Of a stretch of 64,000 nucleotides of DNA, positions 38,306 to 52,297 are shown in pieces. This DNA comes from Lycocorax pyrrhopterus obiensis (taxonomy: Eukaryota > Chordata > Aves > Passeriformes > Paradisaeidae): NCBI GenBank assembly GCA_014706295.1, contig JACSVZ010000022.1:11426830-11490829 (forward strand), written 5' to 3'. The translations under genes and the position numbers were made by a program. Numbering within the stretch: the stretch's first letter is position 1; every line of letters begins with the position of its first letter. The notes beneath the pieces were generated by a model. It ran no database searches and was not told the DNA's origin. It saw only the letters and a list, made by a program, of their open reading frames with translations.

Positions 38306-38476
38306 ACAGGTTGCCCAGAGAAGCTGTGGCTGCCCCATCCCTGGAAGTGTCCAAGGCCAGGTTGGATGGGGCTTGGAGCATCCTGGTCTAGCAGAATGTG
38401 TCCCTGCCCATGGCAAGATGAACTTTGAGGTCCCTTTCAGCCCAAACCAGTCTGGAATTCTGTTCTATGGTTCTAA
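38306..38476 (+). repeat. CR1 3' end, sense
   Basis: 'ggttgcccagagaagctgtg' through 'gaagtgtccaaggccaggtt' to 'gaattctgttctatggttct': the last 170 bp of a sense CR1, moderately diverged. Confidence 0.88.
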
Positions 38477-39959
38477 AAGCTCCTGCATGAACCCAGCCCC
38501 GCACTGCTTGTTCAGCAGTGGGAACTGTCAGGGGGCATCTCCACCCCTGTGCTGCTCAGAGCAGGAGCACCACAGAGAGGTGGAGCAGCCAAGGGACAGC
38601 CCTGAGAGCTCTGCAGGTGACACGGGGTCACTCCTGCCAGGCTCTGCCTCCCAGCTCTGCTTTGTTTCTCTCCCAGGTGAACAAATCACCACCAACGAGG
38701 TCAGACTTGCTTAGGGGGCTCAAGGCCATGTGCAAACTTCCACAGCACCGTTCCCAAGGAGTCCTTTTTTTTCAAGTGACCGAAAAAACAGCCCTGGGAG
38801 CAGTGGAGCTTGTGGTTTATTTTCCCCTGTGTTTTCAGAGGTGTTTTCTGCCACCTGAGTCCTGGCTTTGGCTTTGTTTCAGCCGTGGAAGCCGAGTGCC
38901 TCTGTGTGAACGCTGGGCTGTGAAGGATTGCACCGTCTTTGTTCATTAAAATACTCAGAGGCTTTTTGTCCCCACCTGCAGCCAGTGACCCGAAGTTGGA
39001 TTTTACCCTTCACTGCCTGCTCCCTGCTGCCTTCCTTGAGCATCACCAGCTCCAGCCCTGACCCCTGTGTGTTCCTCCCACGTATTTGTAATGTTCCCTA
39101 TTACCTGCAGCCAGCTGCCTGGACTGATTACAGGGCCCTTTACAACCCCCCAGGGCAGCGGAGTTGGTGTCTGTGCATTGCAGGGTATAAATCAAGTTTG
39201 CATTTCTTCACCTTTTTTCCTGGTCTAGTCTTTCCTCGTTTCCTTTTAATGAGGCCGTGGAGAACAGGCAGCATGTTGTGCTATCACTGCTGCCAATATT
39301 TAATTGTGTTTGGCTTTATGGTGGCAGCCGTTGCCTTGAAAAATCCCTAAGGATGCCCTCAAATTCACATTGTCAGGGAAGAAGGATACGGAACTCCCTC
39401 CAAGAAGAAGGGCAAGGAATGCACATCTGAAGCAATGCAAGTTAAGCCAAACACACCTGAAAATGTCAGAGGTGAAGCTTCTGTTAAAAACTGCAATTCC
39501 AAAGGGTGATCCTTCGGGGCCGCAGTTTGCAGTGGACAAACAGAGAAGGTGAATTACAATTAGAAGTCTTGGGGTTTTTTTAAATATTGTGAAGCTGTGT
39601 TTCTTTCTGCCCTCTAATTCTTCTCTGTGCAATATTTACCACTAAGAGAGGGGAAAGATTTCTTTCTATATTAGACTTCTGAATCCTTTGGTCGAAGTGG
39701 AAAAGTTAAAGGAAAAAAGCGCAACAGAAAAAACAAATTCCACTGGCCTGTGTGCTGTTGCACCCAGTGATAACAAAGAGCTAACAAGACAGAGATTTGA
39801 TATTTCAGTATAATTTAAGTAAAACTGCCTTCCATTTTCTGGCCTAAAATGTAATAAAATTTGTTATTAATTTTTTTTGCATAAAATTAACTACATTTTG
39901 CAAACAGTTAACCTAAAGAAACATTACATCTTGGGACAAAGGTTTTAAACTGAAAGAAG

Positions 39960-40186
39960 TCAGCTTTAGATTAGATATTAAGCAGAATTTTTTTACCCAG
40001 AAGGTGGAGAGGCCCTGGCACAGGGTGCCCAGAGAAGCTGTGGCTGCCCCTGGATCCCTGGAAGTGTCCAAGGCCAGGTTGGACGGGGCTTGGAGGGTAG
40101 TGGAAGGTGTCCCTGCCCATGGCAGGGGGTTGGAATGAAATGAACTTTAAAGTCCTTTCCAACCCAAACTATTCTATGATTCCATG
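39960..40186 (+). repeat. CR1 3' end, sense
   Basis: A sense CR1 tail from 'agattagatattaagcagaa' through 'ggccctggcacagggtgccc' to 'attctatgattccatgatct', retaining the terminal short direct repeats typical of intact CR1 ends. Confidence 0.92.
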
Positions 40187-41266
40187 ATCTTAAAATAAAA
40201 TCAGCTTTACTCCTTGTGCAGCCTCTTCTTGAGTACTTGCTCCAAGCTGTTTCAGCCCCCTTGGGTCCTCACTGCCAGTTTGGGGTTACCTGCAATGACT
40301 GCACCTCTTTCTAAGTTGAATTTTATAAATGCCAGGATTCTTGTTGATGCCTGTCCAAAAACAAGTGTTGAACTTGCAGCTATTTGTAGAATTCTTGGTT
40401 TAAACTCTGCGTCCAAGTGTGACTTTTTACCACCAGAATGGGCAAACTGTGCTTTTTCCTCTTAAAGCAAAGGCCCTTAAAAAGCTGCCTTAAACTGAAA
40501 ATTAGCTGTGTGTTCCCTGAATGTGATAGATCAAGCAGTGCAGGAGAAAAAAATCCATTTCATTGTGTGCTTTGGACAGAAACCTGCAGCAATCCCTTTT
40601 GTCAGCCTTTTGTGATTTGTTATAATACACTGGACCACGCAAGGTGCCAAATCAATGCACATTCCCTATAGAAGTGTTTCTCCTTGGTTAACCAGGTTAA
40701 ACCACTTAGCTCTTATTTTATTATCCCATTAGCAATCCAAACCCCATGTTTTTGGGTTCCAAGCTGATGTAGTTCCGTGGGCAGCCCTTGAAATTTGCCA
40801 GAATCCCCTGGGCTCCAGTAATTCTAATTGAAGTTGGCACACATTTGAAATGCAGGCAGCGATAAGCTGTTGTTAAGTCTTGGAGCATTGCAGAGCAAAA
40901 TGGGAAATGCTTATTATATGAGGTTATTTGAGCAGATTTAACCATTTTAGGGCACAGATAGTCTTGGTAGGGAGCTAAATTATGGGTCCACGTGATGATG
41001 AGTGTTCCTCTACAAACCAGGATGAGATGCAAGAGTAATTGCACATGGGGTGTTTTGATGCAGACTTTTTTCTGGTGCTCGTGGGAATGATCCCTTGAGT
41101 CCTTTTAGTGTTTAGTTTTCTGTGGAATTAGAATAAAGAATTTTCTCAGTGTTGGCTTGTCTCAGCTGTTGGCTGACTTTGCAGACAAGGGCAGACCCCA
41201 GCTATTGTCCCCACTCCTCCACTCCCTCCCCTGGTCTAATGGTTTGTTTATATCCTCTGCTTTTAG

Positions 41267-41338
41267 GGATTTACGCTTCAACCACATCAAGGAGATACAA
41301 CCTGGAGCCTTCAGAAGACTGAAGAACCTCAACACACT
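41267..41338 (+). CDS. Peroxidasin-like exon 2: LRR 1
   Basis: This 72-nt exon encodes one 24-residue leucine-rich repeat. Reading from the split Leu it is [16 protein letters not shown], then RRLKNLNTL. The acceptor is CTTTTAG and the donor CT|GTAAGT, phase 2 on both sides. It is nearly the same as the first LRR of PXDN (LDLRFNRIREIQPGAF). Confidence 0.93.
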
Positions 41339-44300
41339 GTAAGTTGCACTCCGAGGATATCCATTTATTACTTGTGTTAATACTGTCCCCTAAAATGGCT
41401 TAAAGGTGGCCTTGGGCTTTAAGTTATTTCCGTCAAGTTGTGCATATCCAGCCAAAGCTTTAAAATTCCCTCTGTTCCACCCTGGATCATGTTTCTTACC
41501 TTTTTTTATTTAAATGTGGTGTTTAATAACTTTCATTTTTCACACTTAACCTCTCTGTTCAAAAATAAAATATGGTGAACTCCAGCACAGACTGAGGATG
41601 TTTGAGCAGGTATGGCCCGAGAGTAGCCCATGAAAGCATTTCTCACCTGGGATCAGGACAGTGGAGGGATGGATTAAAATCTTCTTCCTTTCCATGGTCT
41701 CCTCTAATGAATGAACCACATCAGTTGCTCTACGTGAGTTTGACTGAGCATCCTTCAAATGCCATCTTGCCCCTGTGCCTTGCCCTAGAAGAGGTGCCTA
41801 CAGCTGCCCTGCTCCAGGTAGGAATGGGGGTAGAAAGCTGCCCCTCCAGCCTTGTATCCTGCTCTCACATCACCACACACACTGCTCCACTAACCAGCTT
41901 CTCACTCTTCCCAAAGGAAATCTGGGGAACCTCTGCTCCTTCTGGCTGCTGCAGGGCTGAGGGTTTGGAGACAGATCTGAGTGCATCTGCACCCCGTAGC
42001 CAAGGAGCTGAAAGCACACCAGCTCCCAAATCAGAACCAGAAGCTGTGTCAGCACAGCACTGTGCTGGATGTAGCTGGGCTGTTGAGACTCAGATCTAAT
42101 TATTCGAGCTGTGACATGGTGCTAACAGCCGTAGGATTTCCAGGTCCAAGCTGGAGTTCCTCAGTGACGCAGAGCAGCTCCTTTGGGAAGCTGACAGATG
42201 TTCATACATTCATGGTCCCAAATGGCAACAGAAACTTCAGGCTGGTTTTTATTGTCTGGCCTTGAGTGATCTGAAGTCCCTGATCCTGTGAAGGTGGCAG
42301 AGCTGAAGGAAGGCAAGCCTGGGCAATAAGGCGTTCAGTCAACTCTCAGCAGTTGTAGGAAAAGTGGGATTACAGCAGGACTTTATTATAGAGACCTGCT
42401 CAAGTGTAATCTTTGAAAAACCAACATTTGCCAAAGATTGTTCCACTCTGTGTGTGGGGCTGAGTGGCCAAGCCATGACTGCAGGATGCTCCAGAGTACC
42501 CTGGCTGTGGCCCAGGACAAGTGGTCATGAAGTGGGCTGGTCAAAAACTTTACTGCCACTGATGCTGTTCATCCAGAACAGCCCAGGTTAGTCTCACAAA
42601 CAGCACCGTGTGGTACTTAATTGCCAAAAATAATAGGGAAGAAAGGATGCTTTGGATGGATTTCTGTCATTTGAGATAAGGTCAGATACAGCGAGAAATG
42701 AGAAAAAAATATCTAGAGAGATAATAGAGTCCAAGTCCATAGGGTTTTGCCTTATCACAAAGCTCTGCTGAGGCCTCTTGATCTCCAGCCCTGCTCTTCC
42801 ACCCCTGGAGCTCTCCTGAGTGGAGGAAACAAAGGGTTCCAGATGATGTCATCCCTGTGTGATGCAGGCAGATGTTTGGCAGCAGCTCCCAGGACCACCA
42901 GGCGAGTTTCAGCCGAGCTCTGGGGAAAATGAGGATGCTGGCAGGGCTTCACTGGGACAGATGCTCCACCCAGCCTGCCGAGCTTTGTAAGGGGTCCCAG
43001 TTCCTGCCCTGCCAGCACCTTGGACTGGGCAGGTCTCTGACCTGTGCAGGACTTCTGCTTTTGTCTTTCTGACTCCTCCACTCTGCATAGAGGTAGATAC
43101 AGACAGAGCCTGGCTGAGGGGGAAAGACCTATCTCTCTCTAACACCTGTTTGTGCTCCATGAATTTCTCCAGTTCCTTTTCCTTTCTGTCTCCACACTCT
43201 CCTGGACAGAGACCTCAAGGACAGCAAGTCCATGAGCAGTACCAGAGGGAATAGGCATGAATGTACCCCCTGCCACCCCTGATCTCATGATTTGGGATGC
43301 CAGACCAGTAAGAACAATGCGTTTTCAGGCGCTGGGCAGACACTCCTGCTTTCCCTACAATGTCCTATGGCCGTTGTCAGAGCTGGAATACTGGACTAGG
43401 TGAAACGCTGCTCCAACAAAATACTGCACTTTTATATTTGGATTCTGAAAATCAACCTGATTTGCCAAGGAAACCTTTATTTAGATAGTCCTTCTTATGC
43501 TTAGTTGTATTTCCTGGTCTGGCCAGCAAACTGGAACACTCAGTTATTCTCACACTTGTAGTAGTTAACTCCCACAGCTGAGGAGCCTGATAACTGACTG
43601 AGGGAACACTGGACCTCACACTCCTGAAGCAAGTTTCTCTCCAGGAACTTTGGTTTGTCCAATTCCCACATCAAAATTGACAAGAGCTGAAGAATTTGCT
43701 GATGTTTCTTAGATGGTAAATTTTGCCTGAGGACTTGGATAGCTTTTCAAGTGATAAAGAGAATAAATCCTTTCAAATCCCTGAGAGACTTCCTGAGAAA
43801 ATTTGTCCAGAAAATTTGAAGTGAGAAGTTTGGAGGATAGAATAGCCCAGGTTCCACATGCAGAGCTCTGAGCTTGCAGCTTTCTGCCATTGAATTTAAA
43901 TAAATCTTCCATAAGCAAATAAATGTTTTTTAAAGAGCTTTTTCCACTAATGGCAGAGGAAGAGCAACAGATCCTGGTTAAGCTTCTGTTCTGCATCTCC
44001 TTTAGGGCAGGGTGGCTGTTCTGTATCCAAGTTTGACAGTTTATAAACCACCCTGAAAAGGAAACCTTTGTAGCCTGTGTTGGATGCAGGGAAACGGGCT
44101 GACAGGAGAGGAGCCTGTGTGGATGTCCAGTGGGGCTGTTCAACAGTTCAAACCCTCCCCTGGCTCCTCTCTGCTTTCCTCTGGTGTGGGAGATTTGATA
44201 AATCACAGAGCACTACTTTAGCATTAAAAACAGGAGTCCTGTTTGTGGAAGAGACACAGTCACTGTTTGCTTGCAGCTGGGGGCTCCTGGTACAGCAGCA

Positions 44301-47300
44301 CAGGTAATGAGCAGTTGTCCCAAATCCTGCACCACTGCGAGCTGCCGTGCTGGCTGTGTGCCATTGGAGAAGTTCTCTTGGGCTAAACTTCTTAGAGAGT
44401 TGTGAGGTTTCCTCGTCCCTTCCTGTTGGCTCTGCTCTGTTCCCATCTGTGCAGATGTGGTGTGCATTTTTAAACTCTTAATATGTCCCCTTGGTAGGAA
44501 AACAAAAAAAGAAAAAAAAGAGGGTGACAGGGAGAGTGAGGCAAAAAACCCTCATGTATGGCATCCACGAAATCCCCCCAGCTCCAGGACAGCTGTTTTG
44601 CTGCAGTTTGCCATCGCTTGCTGCATGGCTGAAGCCAACATTAGCTCAGAGCAGGTGCTGGGCTGTGGGAGAGAGAGGAAACTCTGTGAGCCCATGGTGA
44701 GGCACAGCCTCTCGCTGCTTCCCAGTTTTTGCTCCTTTAGGTCATTTTTGGGTGGGGATGGATGATGCCACCCCTGTGAAGCCTCTCCTTACGTGTTCCC
44801 ACAGGAGTCAGCGCTGCCCTGTCAGCCCAGTTGGTTCATTGCTGTATTTTCAAACCGCAGCCAAAGGGTTGCTGCTCCTTGGGTCTCTCCAGCACCATCC
44901 ACAGAAATGTCCAACCCAGGGACCAAGGTTTCTTAACATCCCCAGTGTGTATTTTGTTCTTCCTGAGGCAAGAGCACCCTAGAGAACAGCGACTCTGTGG
45001 AGACCACATCGCTTGTGCCTCTGCCTGGCCCTTTGCCCTGTTGCTGCTCACATCATATTTCTCTTTCTGCTTAGGTGAGAGCAAAAGCACTTCTGCTGAG
45101 CCCTGCAGCTCTGCTTTAGGTGCTGCTTGTGAAGGATCTCAGGGCAAACAACAGCAGTAACGTGGAGGTTCTGTCTTTTACCCTCTAGTAACTCTTGACA
45201 GGATGCGTTCCTGCCAGAAAGGAGGGGATGTCAGAGCCTGCTTGGATCTCAGAGTAGGAGTTTCTCCCTTTAATATGGGAAATGGATATTCCAGATCATT
45301 CTGTCAACAAGGGGGAATGCGTGGTTGAACATAAAACTCACTTTTTCTTGCCCTCAAAATACACTACGTGATGGTTTCTATTAGTGGCGTGAGGAAAAAA
45401 AGAGCTGTTTTGTCACAATGACTGTAGCATGTGGTTTGTCGAAGGAAAAGAGGAAAGAGAACATGGTTTGAGTCTGAATTCTGTACTGTCACATCATTTA
45501 ATACATTCTTCAAAACAGAAAACCACTCATTTAATGCAACTTAAGCCTGTGCCTGGCAACCTGCAGAGAGGGTGGGGAAGGAGAAGGGAGAGGCCGTCAG
45601 GACATAAAACCTAAAGGAAACTGAATGTAAAATGTTTTCTTGGTGAATCTGGGCCAGATCTCATGGCGCTTGTATATCTCAAACGTCCCAGAAGAGTTTT
45701 GCAGGAATAAAACCTGTGTGATTGAGTTCTCCTGCTCATTTGGAGTCCAATTCACCGTCTGGCATGAAGGGGAATGCCCCATCCTCTTGCTAGGAAATGT
45801 GCTTCTGGTACTTTTAATTTAGCCTGTTTTGCTACAGGGTGTGCTTAAGATAATGATAGTGATAATGATCTTTCCAGCCTCTGTCTGCCAGAGCATCTAT
45901 TCCCAGCAGATCTGGGATCTCAGCTTTCAGCCCTCTAAGGGTAGCAGGAATTTGGGCATTTTTGCTATGGATGGCAGCTGGGTCCGATAGGCCCAGGCCA
46001 TGCCAGGATTTTGCCCGCTTCTCTGCCTGGGTGAATTGCACAGGAGTCAAGGAGCAGACAGCTGTGCAGGAACCATCCAAAGTCTTTCTAGGAGCCAGAT
46101 GTGCTGCCTTGTGCATGGATTTCTCTGAAAGCAGCATTTTGGATTAAGTGGACTATTATGGACTTCATCAATTATCTCACTCTCGACTGTTTTCCAGGAC
46201 TTATTCTTCCATTACAATGGGGAATCCTGAGAGAGGAAGCAGAGATGGCTTCTTCCATGCAGTTTTTATTCTTGAATCAGGCAATGAACACATTTTTAAG
46301 TATCAGACGATGAGATAAGAGCCGTGTGTGCTGCTTGCCATCTGAACTTCCAGGATTCATCTTATTTGGCTGGGTCAGTGATTACACTCCCTTAAACTGC
46401 ACAAAATAGCCAAGACAACAAAACAGACTGGGATAATGCTTTTAAATAGCCCCAATACACAGCCAGACAACATAATGCAATTTGAAATCGCAGTGGAGAT
46501 CAGTCCTGGTCTGAACTCTGAGCATTAAAGATAACAATCAGTGAAGGGCTCCAGACCGTGGTGCTGCGTGGGGCTGCCCAGGCTGTTGGTATGACCCTGC
46601 TCACCTGGTCACTGTCACCTGTCCCCTGGGAGACAAATGGCCAGTGCCAGTTGTGTGACAGGTGCTCACATCCATGGGAATGACGTCGGTGCTGGCACCC
46701 GTCTGTCAGCCCATTGAGTGCTCAGAAGTGTGGCCAAGGATCAGATAACAGAGAACAAGCTGCCTTCGTCCTGCTCTGGCCAGAGATGAAAGTTGATAGG
46801 GGCAGGGAGGGAAGCACGGCTGGTGCCTGTGTTGTCTTTGTCCTGCGGGTAAATAGACAAAAGCCCTCTCCCACACTGCTCTCAGGCAGTTATTTCCAGC
46901 CCTTGGGTGTTCAGTCATCAAATCAACTTTTGGGTTGATGCTCAGGGACTGTATTTCCACTCAGCATAGTTGGCTGTCAAAGCTGGATCGTGTGTTCCAA
47001 GGATTTGACATCATTTTTGCATCCTTATGAGTGAGCTCGGGCTGTTTGACCTCAGCCGTGTACGGAGCCATTGCTTCCAGCTGTGCAGGAGCTTTCCAGC
47101 AACGCTCTGCCTCAACCTCTCCAGGCTGCCTGTGCCAGCCCTGGTGATTTGCAGCCTGGCAGTGGCACCCACATCCACGGTATCAGGGCAGCTAATCCAG
47201 GGAGGATAGTCAAATCAAGGAGAATGAGGTTTTTCTCAACCCCTTATTACCTGACTTCCAAAGTTGTTTGCTCTCAAGTTTCTCACATGCTTTTTTTGAC

Positions 47301-48872
47301 TCTCAGTGTAATTCTCCACCTGAGAACAAGCTGGTGGAAAGCTGGTGTGACTCACGTGCCTGGAGAGAACTTGTGAAGCTGCCATCCCACGTGTGTGCTT
47401 CTGACACCTTTTATCCCTTCTGTCATCTCTGAGGTGTTTGATTTTACCTTCATCTTCTTTTACCACAATTTTTTTACCATTTCTCCCCATCTCTTTGTCT
47501 TTTCTCTCCATCCTTTACCTACACAAACTGTGTTTCCTCAGGAAGTGGCCTTGGCTTGTAATGCCAGAGGCTGGCTGCTCTTTTTTCTCCAGAAAAGTGG
47601 GGCAGAAGATTGGGTTTTACTGCTGGGAACGTGCTGAACTGTCTTCTCACCTGCTGCCTGGTGGCAGATCGTTCCTGAGGAGCAGAGCTATGGCAAAAAT
47701 CAACTTGTGAAATACACATCCAGTGCGTGTATTGAATGTGACCCAACGTTGTAAGGTCTGGCTGCTTGCACAGGGAATTGCTGTTTTTCCTGCAACACCA
47801 GAAAAAGAAATCTTTGCAGTACACAGTCACAGACTCCCTCTCTGCCCACAGCTCCATTTAGGAATTTTAAAAATTAGCGTGGCTGGTGAAATCCTTGCTC
47901 TGGGCTATTCATCTCTAAAAGCTCCACCAGCTCTGAGCTTTGCCAGATCTGAGCATCAGTGGGACACCGCAGCGAGAGACCCGCGGGAGCGCGGCCGGGC
48001 AGCCACGATGAATAGCTAAACTTCGTGTATTACTGAGCTATTTATAAGTGATTTATCGTGTTTTCTCAGTGTTGGGCTTGGCAGGGGCTGCAGGAGAGCG
48101 TTCTGCAGGGCTCGGCTGTGTGGTTACACTGCTGCACACAGCGTGGTTCTTACAGGGCTGGGCTGTTCCTGGTCACTGGCACCAGCCACCACTTGAATGC
48201 ACAGTCATGGCAACTGCACACACGGGTCCCACACGGCTTCCCAGTGCCATGTAGTGCAGAGGTTTTGCGTTAAAATCTGGCACAAGGCTCCCTAGATCAA
48301 AAGAGGCTGTCTCTGAGCAGCCTCAGGAGTCAGAGTTGAATTTATTTCTTTCTCATTTGCAGGTATCGGTTACAAAGTGGTTAGAGCAAAGCCATCACCG
48401 TTTTATAGCTCCTATAACTCCACTGAGAACTGGTGTTTAAAACTGCATTTGTTCCTTTAAAAACTGGCTCTGCACTGCCCTGCTCACTTGTTGAACACAA
48501 CCAGGCACCTCCAAAACCCATCTTGGCTGTACAAGAGTGGCAGCAATGGTTTAATACCTCACTCCCCTACACTTCTGTCTGTGTGTGTCCCTTTCCCTCA
48601 TCCTTTTCCTGGACAAAATTGTAAATTTGGGGTGAAAACCGTGGCAAAAGGTAAGGAAAGTTCTTTGAACGCTGCAATATTGGAAGCACTTGGCAGCTCT
48701 CATTGACCTGGCTGGTGTGAGTACCCGAACTTTGACTTTCCAACCCCGTTAAATCTTAAATTCTGTGACACCTGGGCTCAGGATTTTTCAGTGGGCATCC
48801 AAGAACAGAAAAGCCACAAATCTCACATGTGCTGAATTCACCAGCTGCGTTTTTCTTTCTTGATTTGAACAG
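41339..48872 (+). other. Peroxidasin-like intron 2
   Basis: A 7.5-kb intron with no visible exon and no intact CR1. Mixed composition; a few A-tracts near 44505. Open frames here have no splice-site support or domain signature. Confidence 0.65.
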
Positions 48873-48944
48873 GCTGCTGAACAATAACCAGATAAAACAA
48901 ATTGTGAGAAGATCCTTTGAAGGTCTGGACAACCTGAAATACCT
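48873..48944 (+). CDS. Peroxidasin-like exon 3: LRR 2
   Basis: A 72-nt, phase-2 exon reading LLNNNQIKQIVRRSFEGLDN and ending LKYL. The acceptor is TTGAACAG and the donor GTGAGT. Confidence 0.93.
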
Positions 48945-49187
48945 GTGAGTTGGTAGCTCAGTAATTTCTTAACCTCTTTAAAATCTAACAACCCACTTTT
49001 CGTGTTTGCCAGCCAAGGATGTATTTTCTGTGTTTAGAGTTCAGTGTCAGGGGTATAAAACACTGCCCTTGAGTCCAGGCAGCAAGTTCTGCTTTGGGTT
49101 GAGGGTCATTGCTGTTTCCTGTGACTTTTTAGAACACAACTGCTGATCAGTTGGCCTAATGCTGTTTCCTTTCTCTCCTTTTGAAAG

Positions 49188-49259
49188 CTACCTTTATAAA
49201 AATGAAATTCAGAGCATCCAGCAACATGCCTTCCACGGGCTCCGTTCCCTGGAGCAGCT
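49188..49259 (+). CDS. Peroxidasin-like exon 4: LRR 3
   Basis: A 72-nt, phase-2 exon only 243 bp after the previous one, reading YLYKNEIQSIQQHAFHGLRS and ending LEQL. YLYKNEI is shared with PXDN and PXDNL. The acceptor is TTGAAAG, weaker than its neighbours but preceded by a pyrimidine run; the donor is GTAAGT. Confidence 0.93.
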
Positions 49260-52200
49260 GTAAGTACAGACGAGCCTTGTTCGTGTGCTGTGTTCCCGGG
49301 CTCGGAGAGCAGCAGGCACTTAGCGAGGAGGAGGATGAAGCTTCTGGTCTTTTATCACCCGGAGTTGCCAGACTACTCTGGGTTCATTTGAAAACAGCTG
49401 ATCTGAGTATTGGTTTTGGTTAGTTAATACCACACTTCCCACTGATGTTCCATAGGTTTTCTCCTGCCCCTAAACCTCTGGAGCATAGGAAGAACCCAGC
49501 TGTGCTTCTGATGGCCTTTATTTGCAAGGACCTTATGGTGGGAGGAGAGAGGGGTCTGCAGGATGGCTGGAAGCAGAAGGCAGCTGCTCTGCTGGGTTTG
49601 TGTCTGGGGATTCCTCGAGCAGAGAGTCAGATCTGGTCCTTTACTTAAACTGAGGGTGCTGGTTGAGTTTCTCTCTCACCCAAAGCTCTGCTGGGAATGA
49701 ATGGATGAAGTACAAGCTGGGAGCTGGGGCAGCCGAGTATTCCTGGGAGCTGCCAGGATGGTGGAGCTCCCATGCTGCAGAGCATCTGGAAATTGCAGTG
49801 GGGGAAGATGATGGCTCCAAACAAACACAGTAATGACCTTCCCTCAAGCTGCGTGGCACTCTGTGCTGGATCTGGGCTGAAGGGAGCCTCGTGTGTTTTC
49901 CTGGCAGCTGGAGTCCATCACCGTGACACTCCAGCAGTCCCCATTTGCTCCCCTTCTGTGTATGGCAAAATTCTGCTGTTTATTCAAAGAAGTTTTGTTT
50001 TTTGACTCTTAGTGCTCCGCGCTCGAGGTGAGATGGGCAAACTGAGGTCTGGCTATTCTGAAGTGTCTTCCTAAACTGGGATTGGATTTTTCTTGCTTGG
50101 GACTGGTGGAGAGAGTGTGAGCTTGTGTATTTGAACCATAGATACGTGGAATGGTTTGGCTTGGAAGGGATCTTAGAGCTCCTTTTATTCCAACCCTTTG
50201 CCATGGGCAGGGACACCTTCCACTATCCCAGGCTGCTCCCAGCCCAGTCCAACCTGGCCTTGGGCACTTCCAGGGATCCAGGAGCAGCCACAGCTTCTCT
50301 GGGCAACCTGTGCCAGGGCCTCACCACCCTCACAGGGAAGAATTTCTTCCTAATGATTTATTCTTCCTAAATAATTGAAATACAGGAATTACTTGCATCA
50401 TCGGAGAACAGGGACCAAAGGTGAAACTGCTCTAATTCCTGAACTGTTCCCAGCCACAGCATTTATAGGGCTGGAATGTAACCAAGGATTTTGCTGTAAA
50501 AGGAATAGGATCCAGCTTGTTCTCCAGGCTGACAGCACAAGAGGACAGAGCACAACTGGAAGTTTCAGGCAATCCTAACAATAGGTGTGCCACCAAGCTT
50601 GTGTACAATGTGGTTTTTCATCAGCCAGCTCAGCAAGGATGCCTGGGAGAAAATTTAGGAAGCTGAAACTGGCTCTAAGCTGAGTTAGAGAGCTGATGCT
50701 GCCCACAGGGATATTTTAGCAGTGTGCATTCCAGACTTGATGTCACGAATAAAAGAAAAAAACAAAACCAACAAACCCACAAAACCAACAAACAACCCGC
50801 TGAAAGTCCCATCTGTTTTCAATCCCAGGCAGGCTGAGCTCCAAAAGAATTAGCTTTGCTCGAATCCTACCCCATTTTCCTGTCCCCACAAGCCAGCTTT
50901 TCAAGAAAAAGTATAACCCGATTGATGGACAGGATCAGATGCTTTCCTAAAGGTCCAAAGCAATCTCAGGAGACATCTGAGACTGATTAGAGCCGGTCCC
51001 TCTCTTCCCCACTGTGACCCTCCAGTGCAGAGTCTGAGTCACCCTCTCCCAGTTTGAGCTCTGATACTGGACCATTTATCATGAATCCTTCCATTACAAA
51101 TCAAGCAGCCATGCGGAGGCTTAGGCAATTATTTCTCAATGCAGTCAGCTACAATAGCAGAACGAGCATTTTTAGATCTGTCATTAATCTGTGTCTGCTG
51201 TGAAATTTATGCCTGTGCAAAAGGGGGAAGAGTTTGGGCAACTTTGGGACTGTACAAAATCCATCTAAAGGTCAGGAATGTGTCAGTTGTGCTGGTGAGT
51301 GTCACAGCTCATGGCAACAGGGAGGCTCAGGTGTTGTGGTGATTTGCTCTGCAGGCACCAGGTTTCTTTTCTTGATGGCAAGGGGTGACCTGGGGCAGGC
51401 AGGAGGTCCCTCAGGCCTCTGGAGTGGCAGATCACACTTGAGATTTTAGTGCAACTGCAAACATTAACCCGTATTAGTAAGAACTGGGCTGTCCCTGTTG
51501 ATGTGTCATTAGGATCCAAGTGTTCCAGATGACTGCACCTTCCCTGCTTTTGGAGGCTGTGCCTTCCCTCCACAGAACACAGCAACCCCACACCAGCCAT
51601 TTGGAGATGCTTCTGCTCTTGCTGGGTGGATGCACATCCTGGGAGCCCCTGTTGGAATACATGACAAATGCAGGCTGGAAAATACCTTTGGTTGTATTTG
51701 GCTGTATTTGGCTGTATCTCCAGTTCCACTTCAACAAGGACCAATTTCAAACCTTTATTGGGTTGTTCAGGGCCTTTTTCTTCAAATTAATACTCAGCAA
51801 ACTGATTATCCACTCAGAAGTGTTGCAGTTCCCAGGCTGGGAACAAGTGCCTTATTGTGAGGCTGTTTCTCCCTCCCTGACAATCCAGGGATGTGTTGAG
51901 AAAGGCAGGGAAAATTCCTGCACAGTGCTTGGATGGCAGCAGCTGCTGCTGGCTCTCCATGGGCAGTAGAGTCTTCCTGTCTCTTAACGGTGCAAGAGTT
52001 CACAGGGATGGTGGTGTTGGCCTTCAGGGAAGAGCAAATCAGCAAATCTGTCCTTTATTCTGTCTGTGTTTGAGTTTATTTAGAGAGAGAGTAAATAATT
52101 GACAGGATAGGGAAAAGCCATGTTGGCTCCTGTGTTTGCATGTGGAAACTGGAGACACTGAAGTGGATTCTGGCTTCTCAACACCTGCCCTGAGATGAGT

Positions 52201-52297
52201 GTGACCAGCTGGGGGGGCACTGGTGGATTGATCTGGGAAGATGTTCTGTCTCTTAAATTGCAATCTGCGTGATTTCTGTGTGATTTCTGTGTCACAG
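49260..52297 (+). other. Peroxidasin-like intron 4
   Basis: A 3.0-kb intron that carries an antisense CR1 (50136-50370) and a perfect-to-near-perfect 10-bp triplication (ttggctgtat) at 51688-51717. No exon seen. Confidence 0.65.
50136..50370 (-). repeat. CR1 3' fragment
   Basis: An antisense CR1 of about 235 bp. It starts near 'acgtggaatggtttggcttg' and runs past the 'gggacaccttccac' block to 'ggaagaatttcttcctaatg', the reverse of the CR1 'ggaattcttccc' motif. Confidence 0.92.

Larger units (their letters stand above)
31343..41266 (+). other. Peroxidasin-like intron 1
   Basis: This 9.9-kb intron lies between the GTGAGT donor and a TGCTTTTAG acceptor. It holds two sense CR1 tails (38306-38476, 39960-40186) and a possible worn antisense one near 35428-35462. 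An exon-shaped open segment stands at 39377-39547 (see findings). AT-rich, TAAT-containing blocks near 31510-31600, 33900-34320 and 36720-36880 could be regulatory. No recognisable gene is nested here. Confidence 0.7.
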
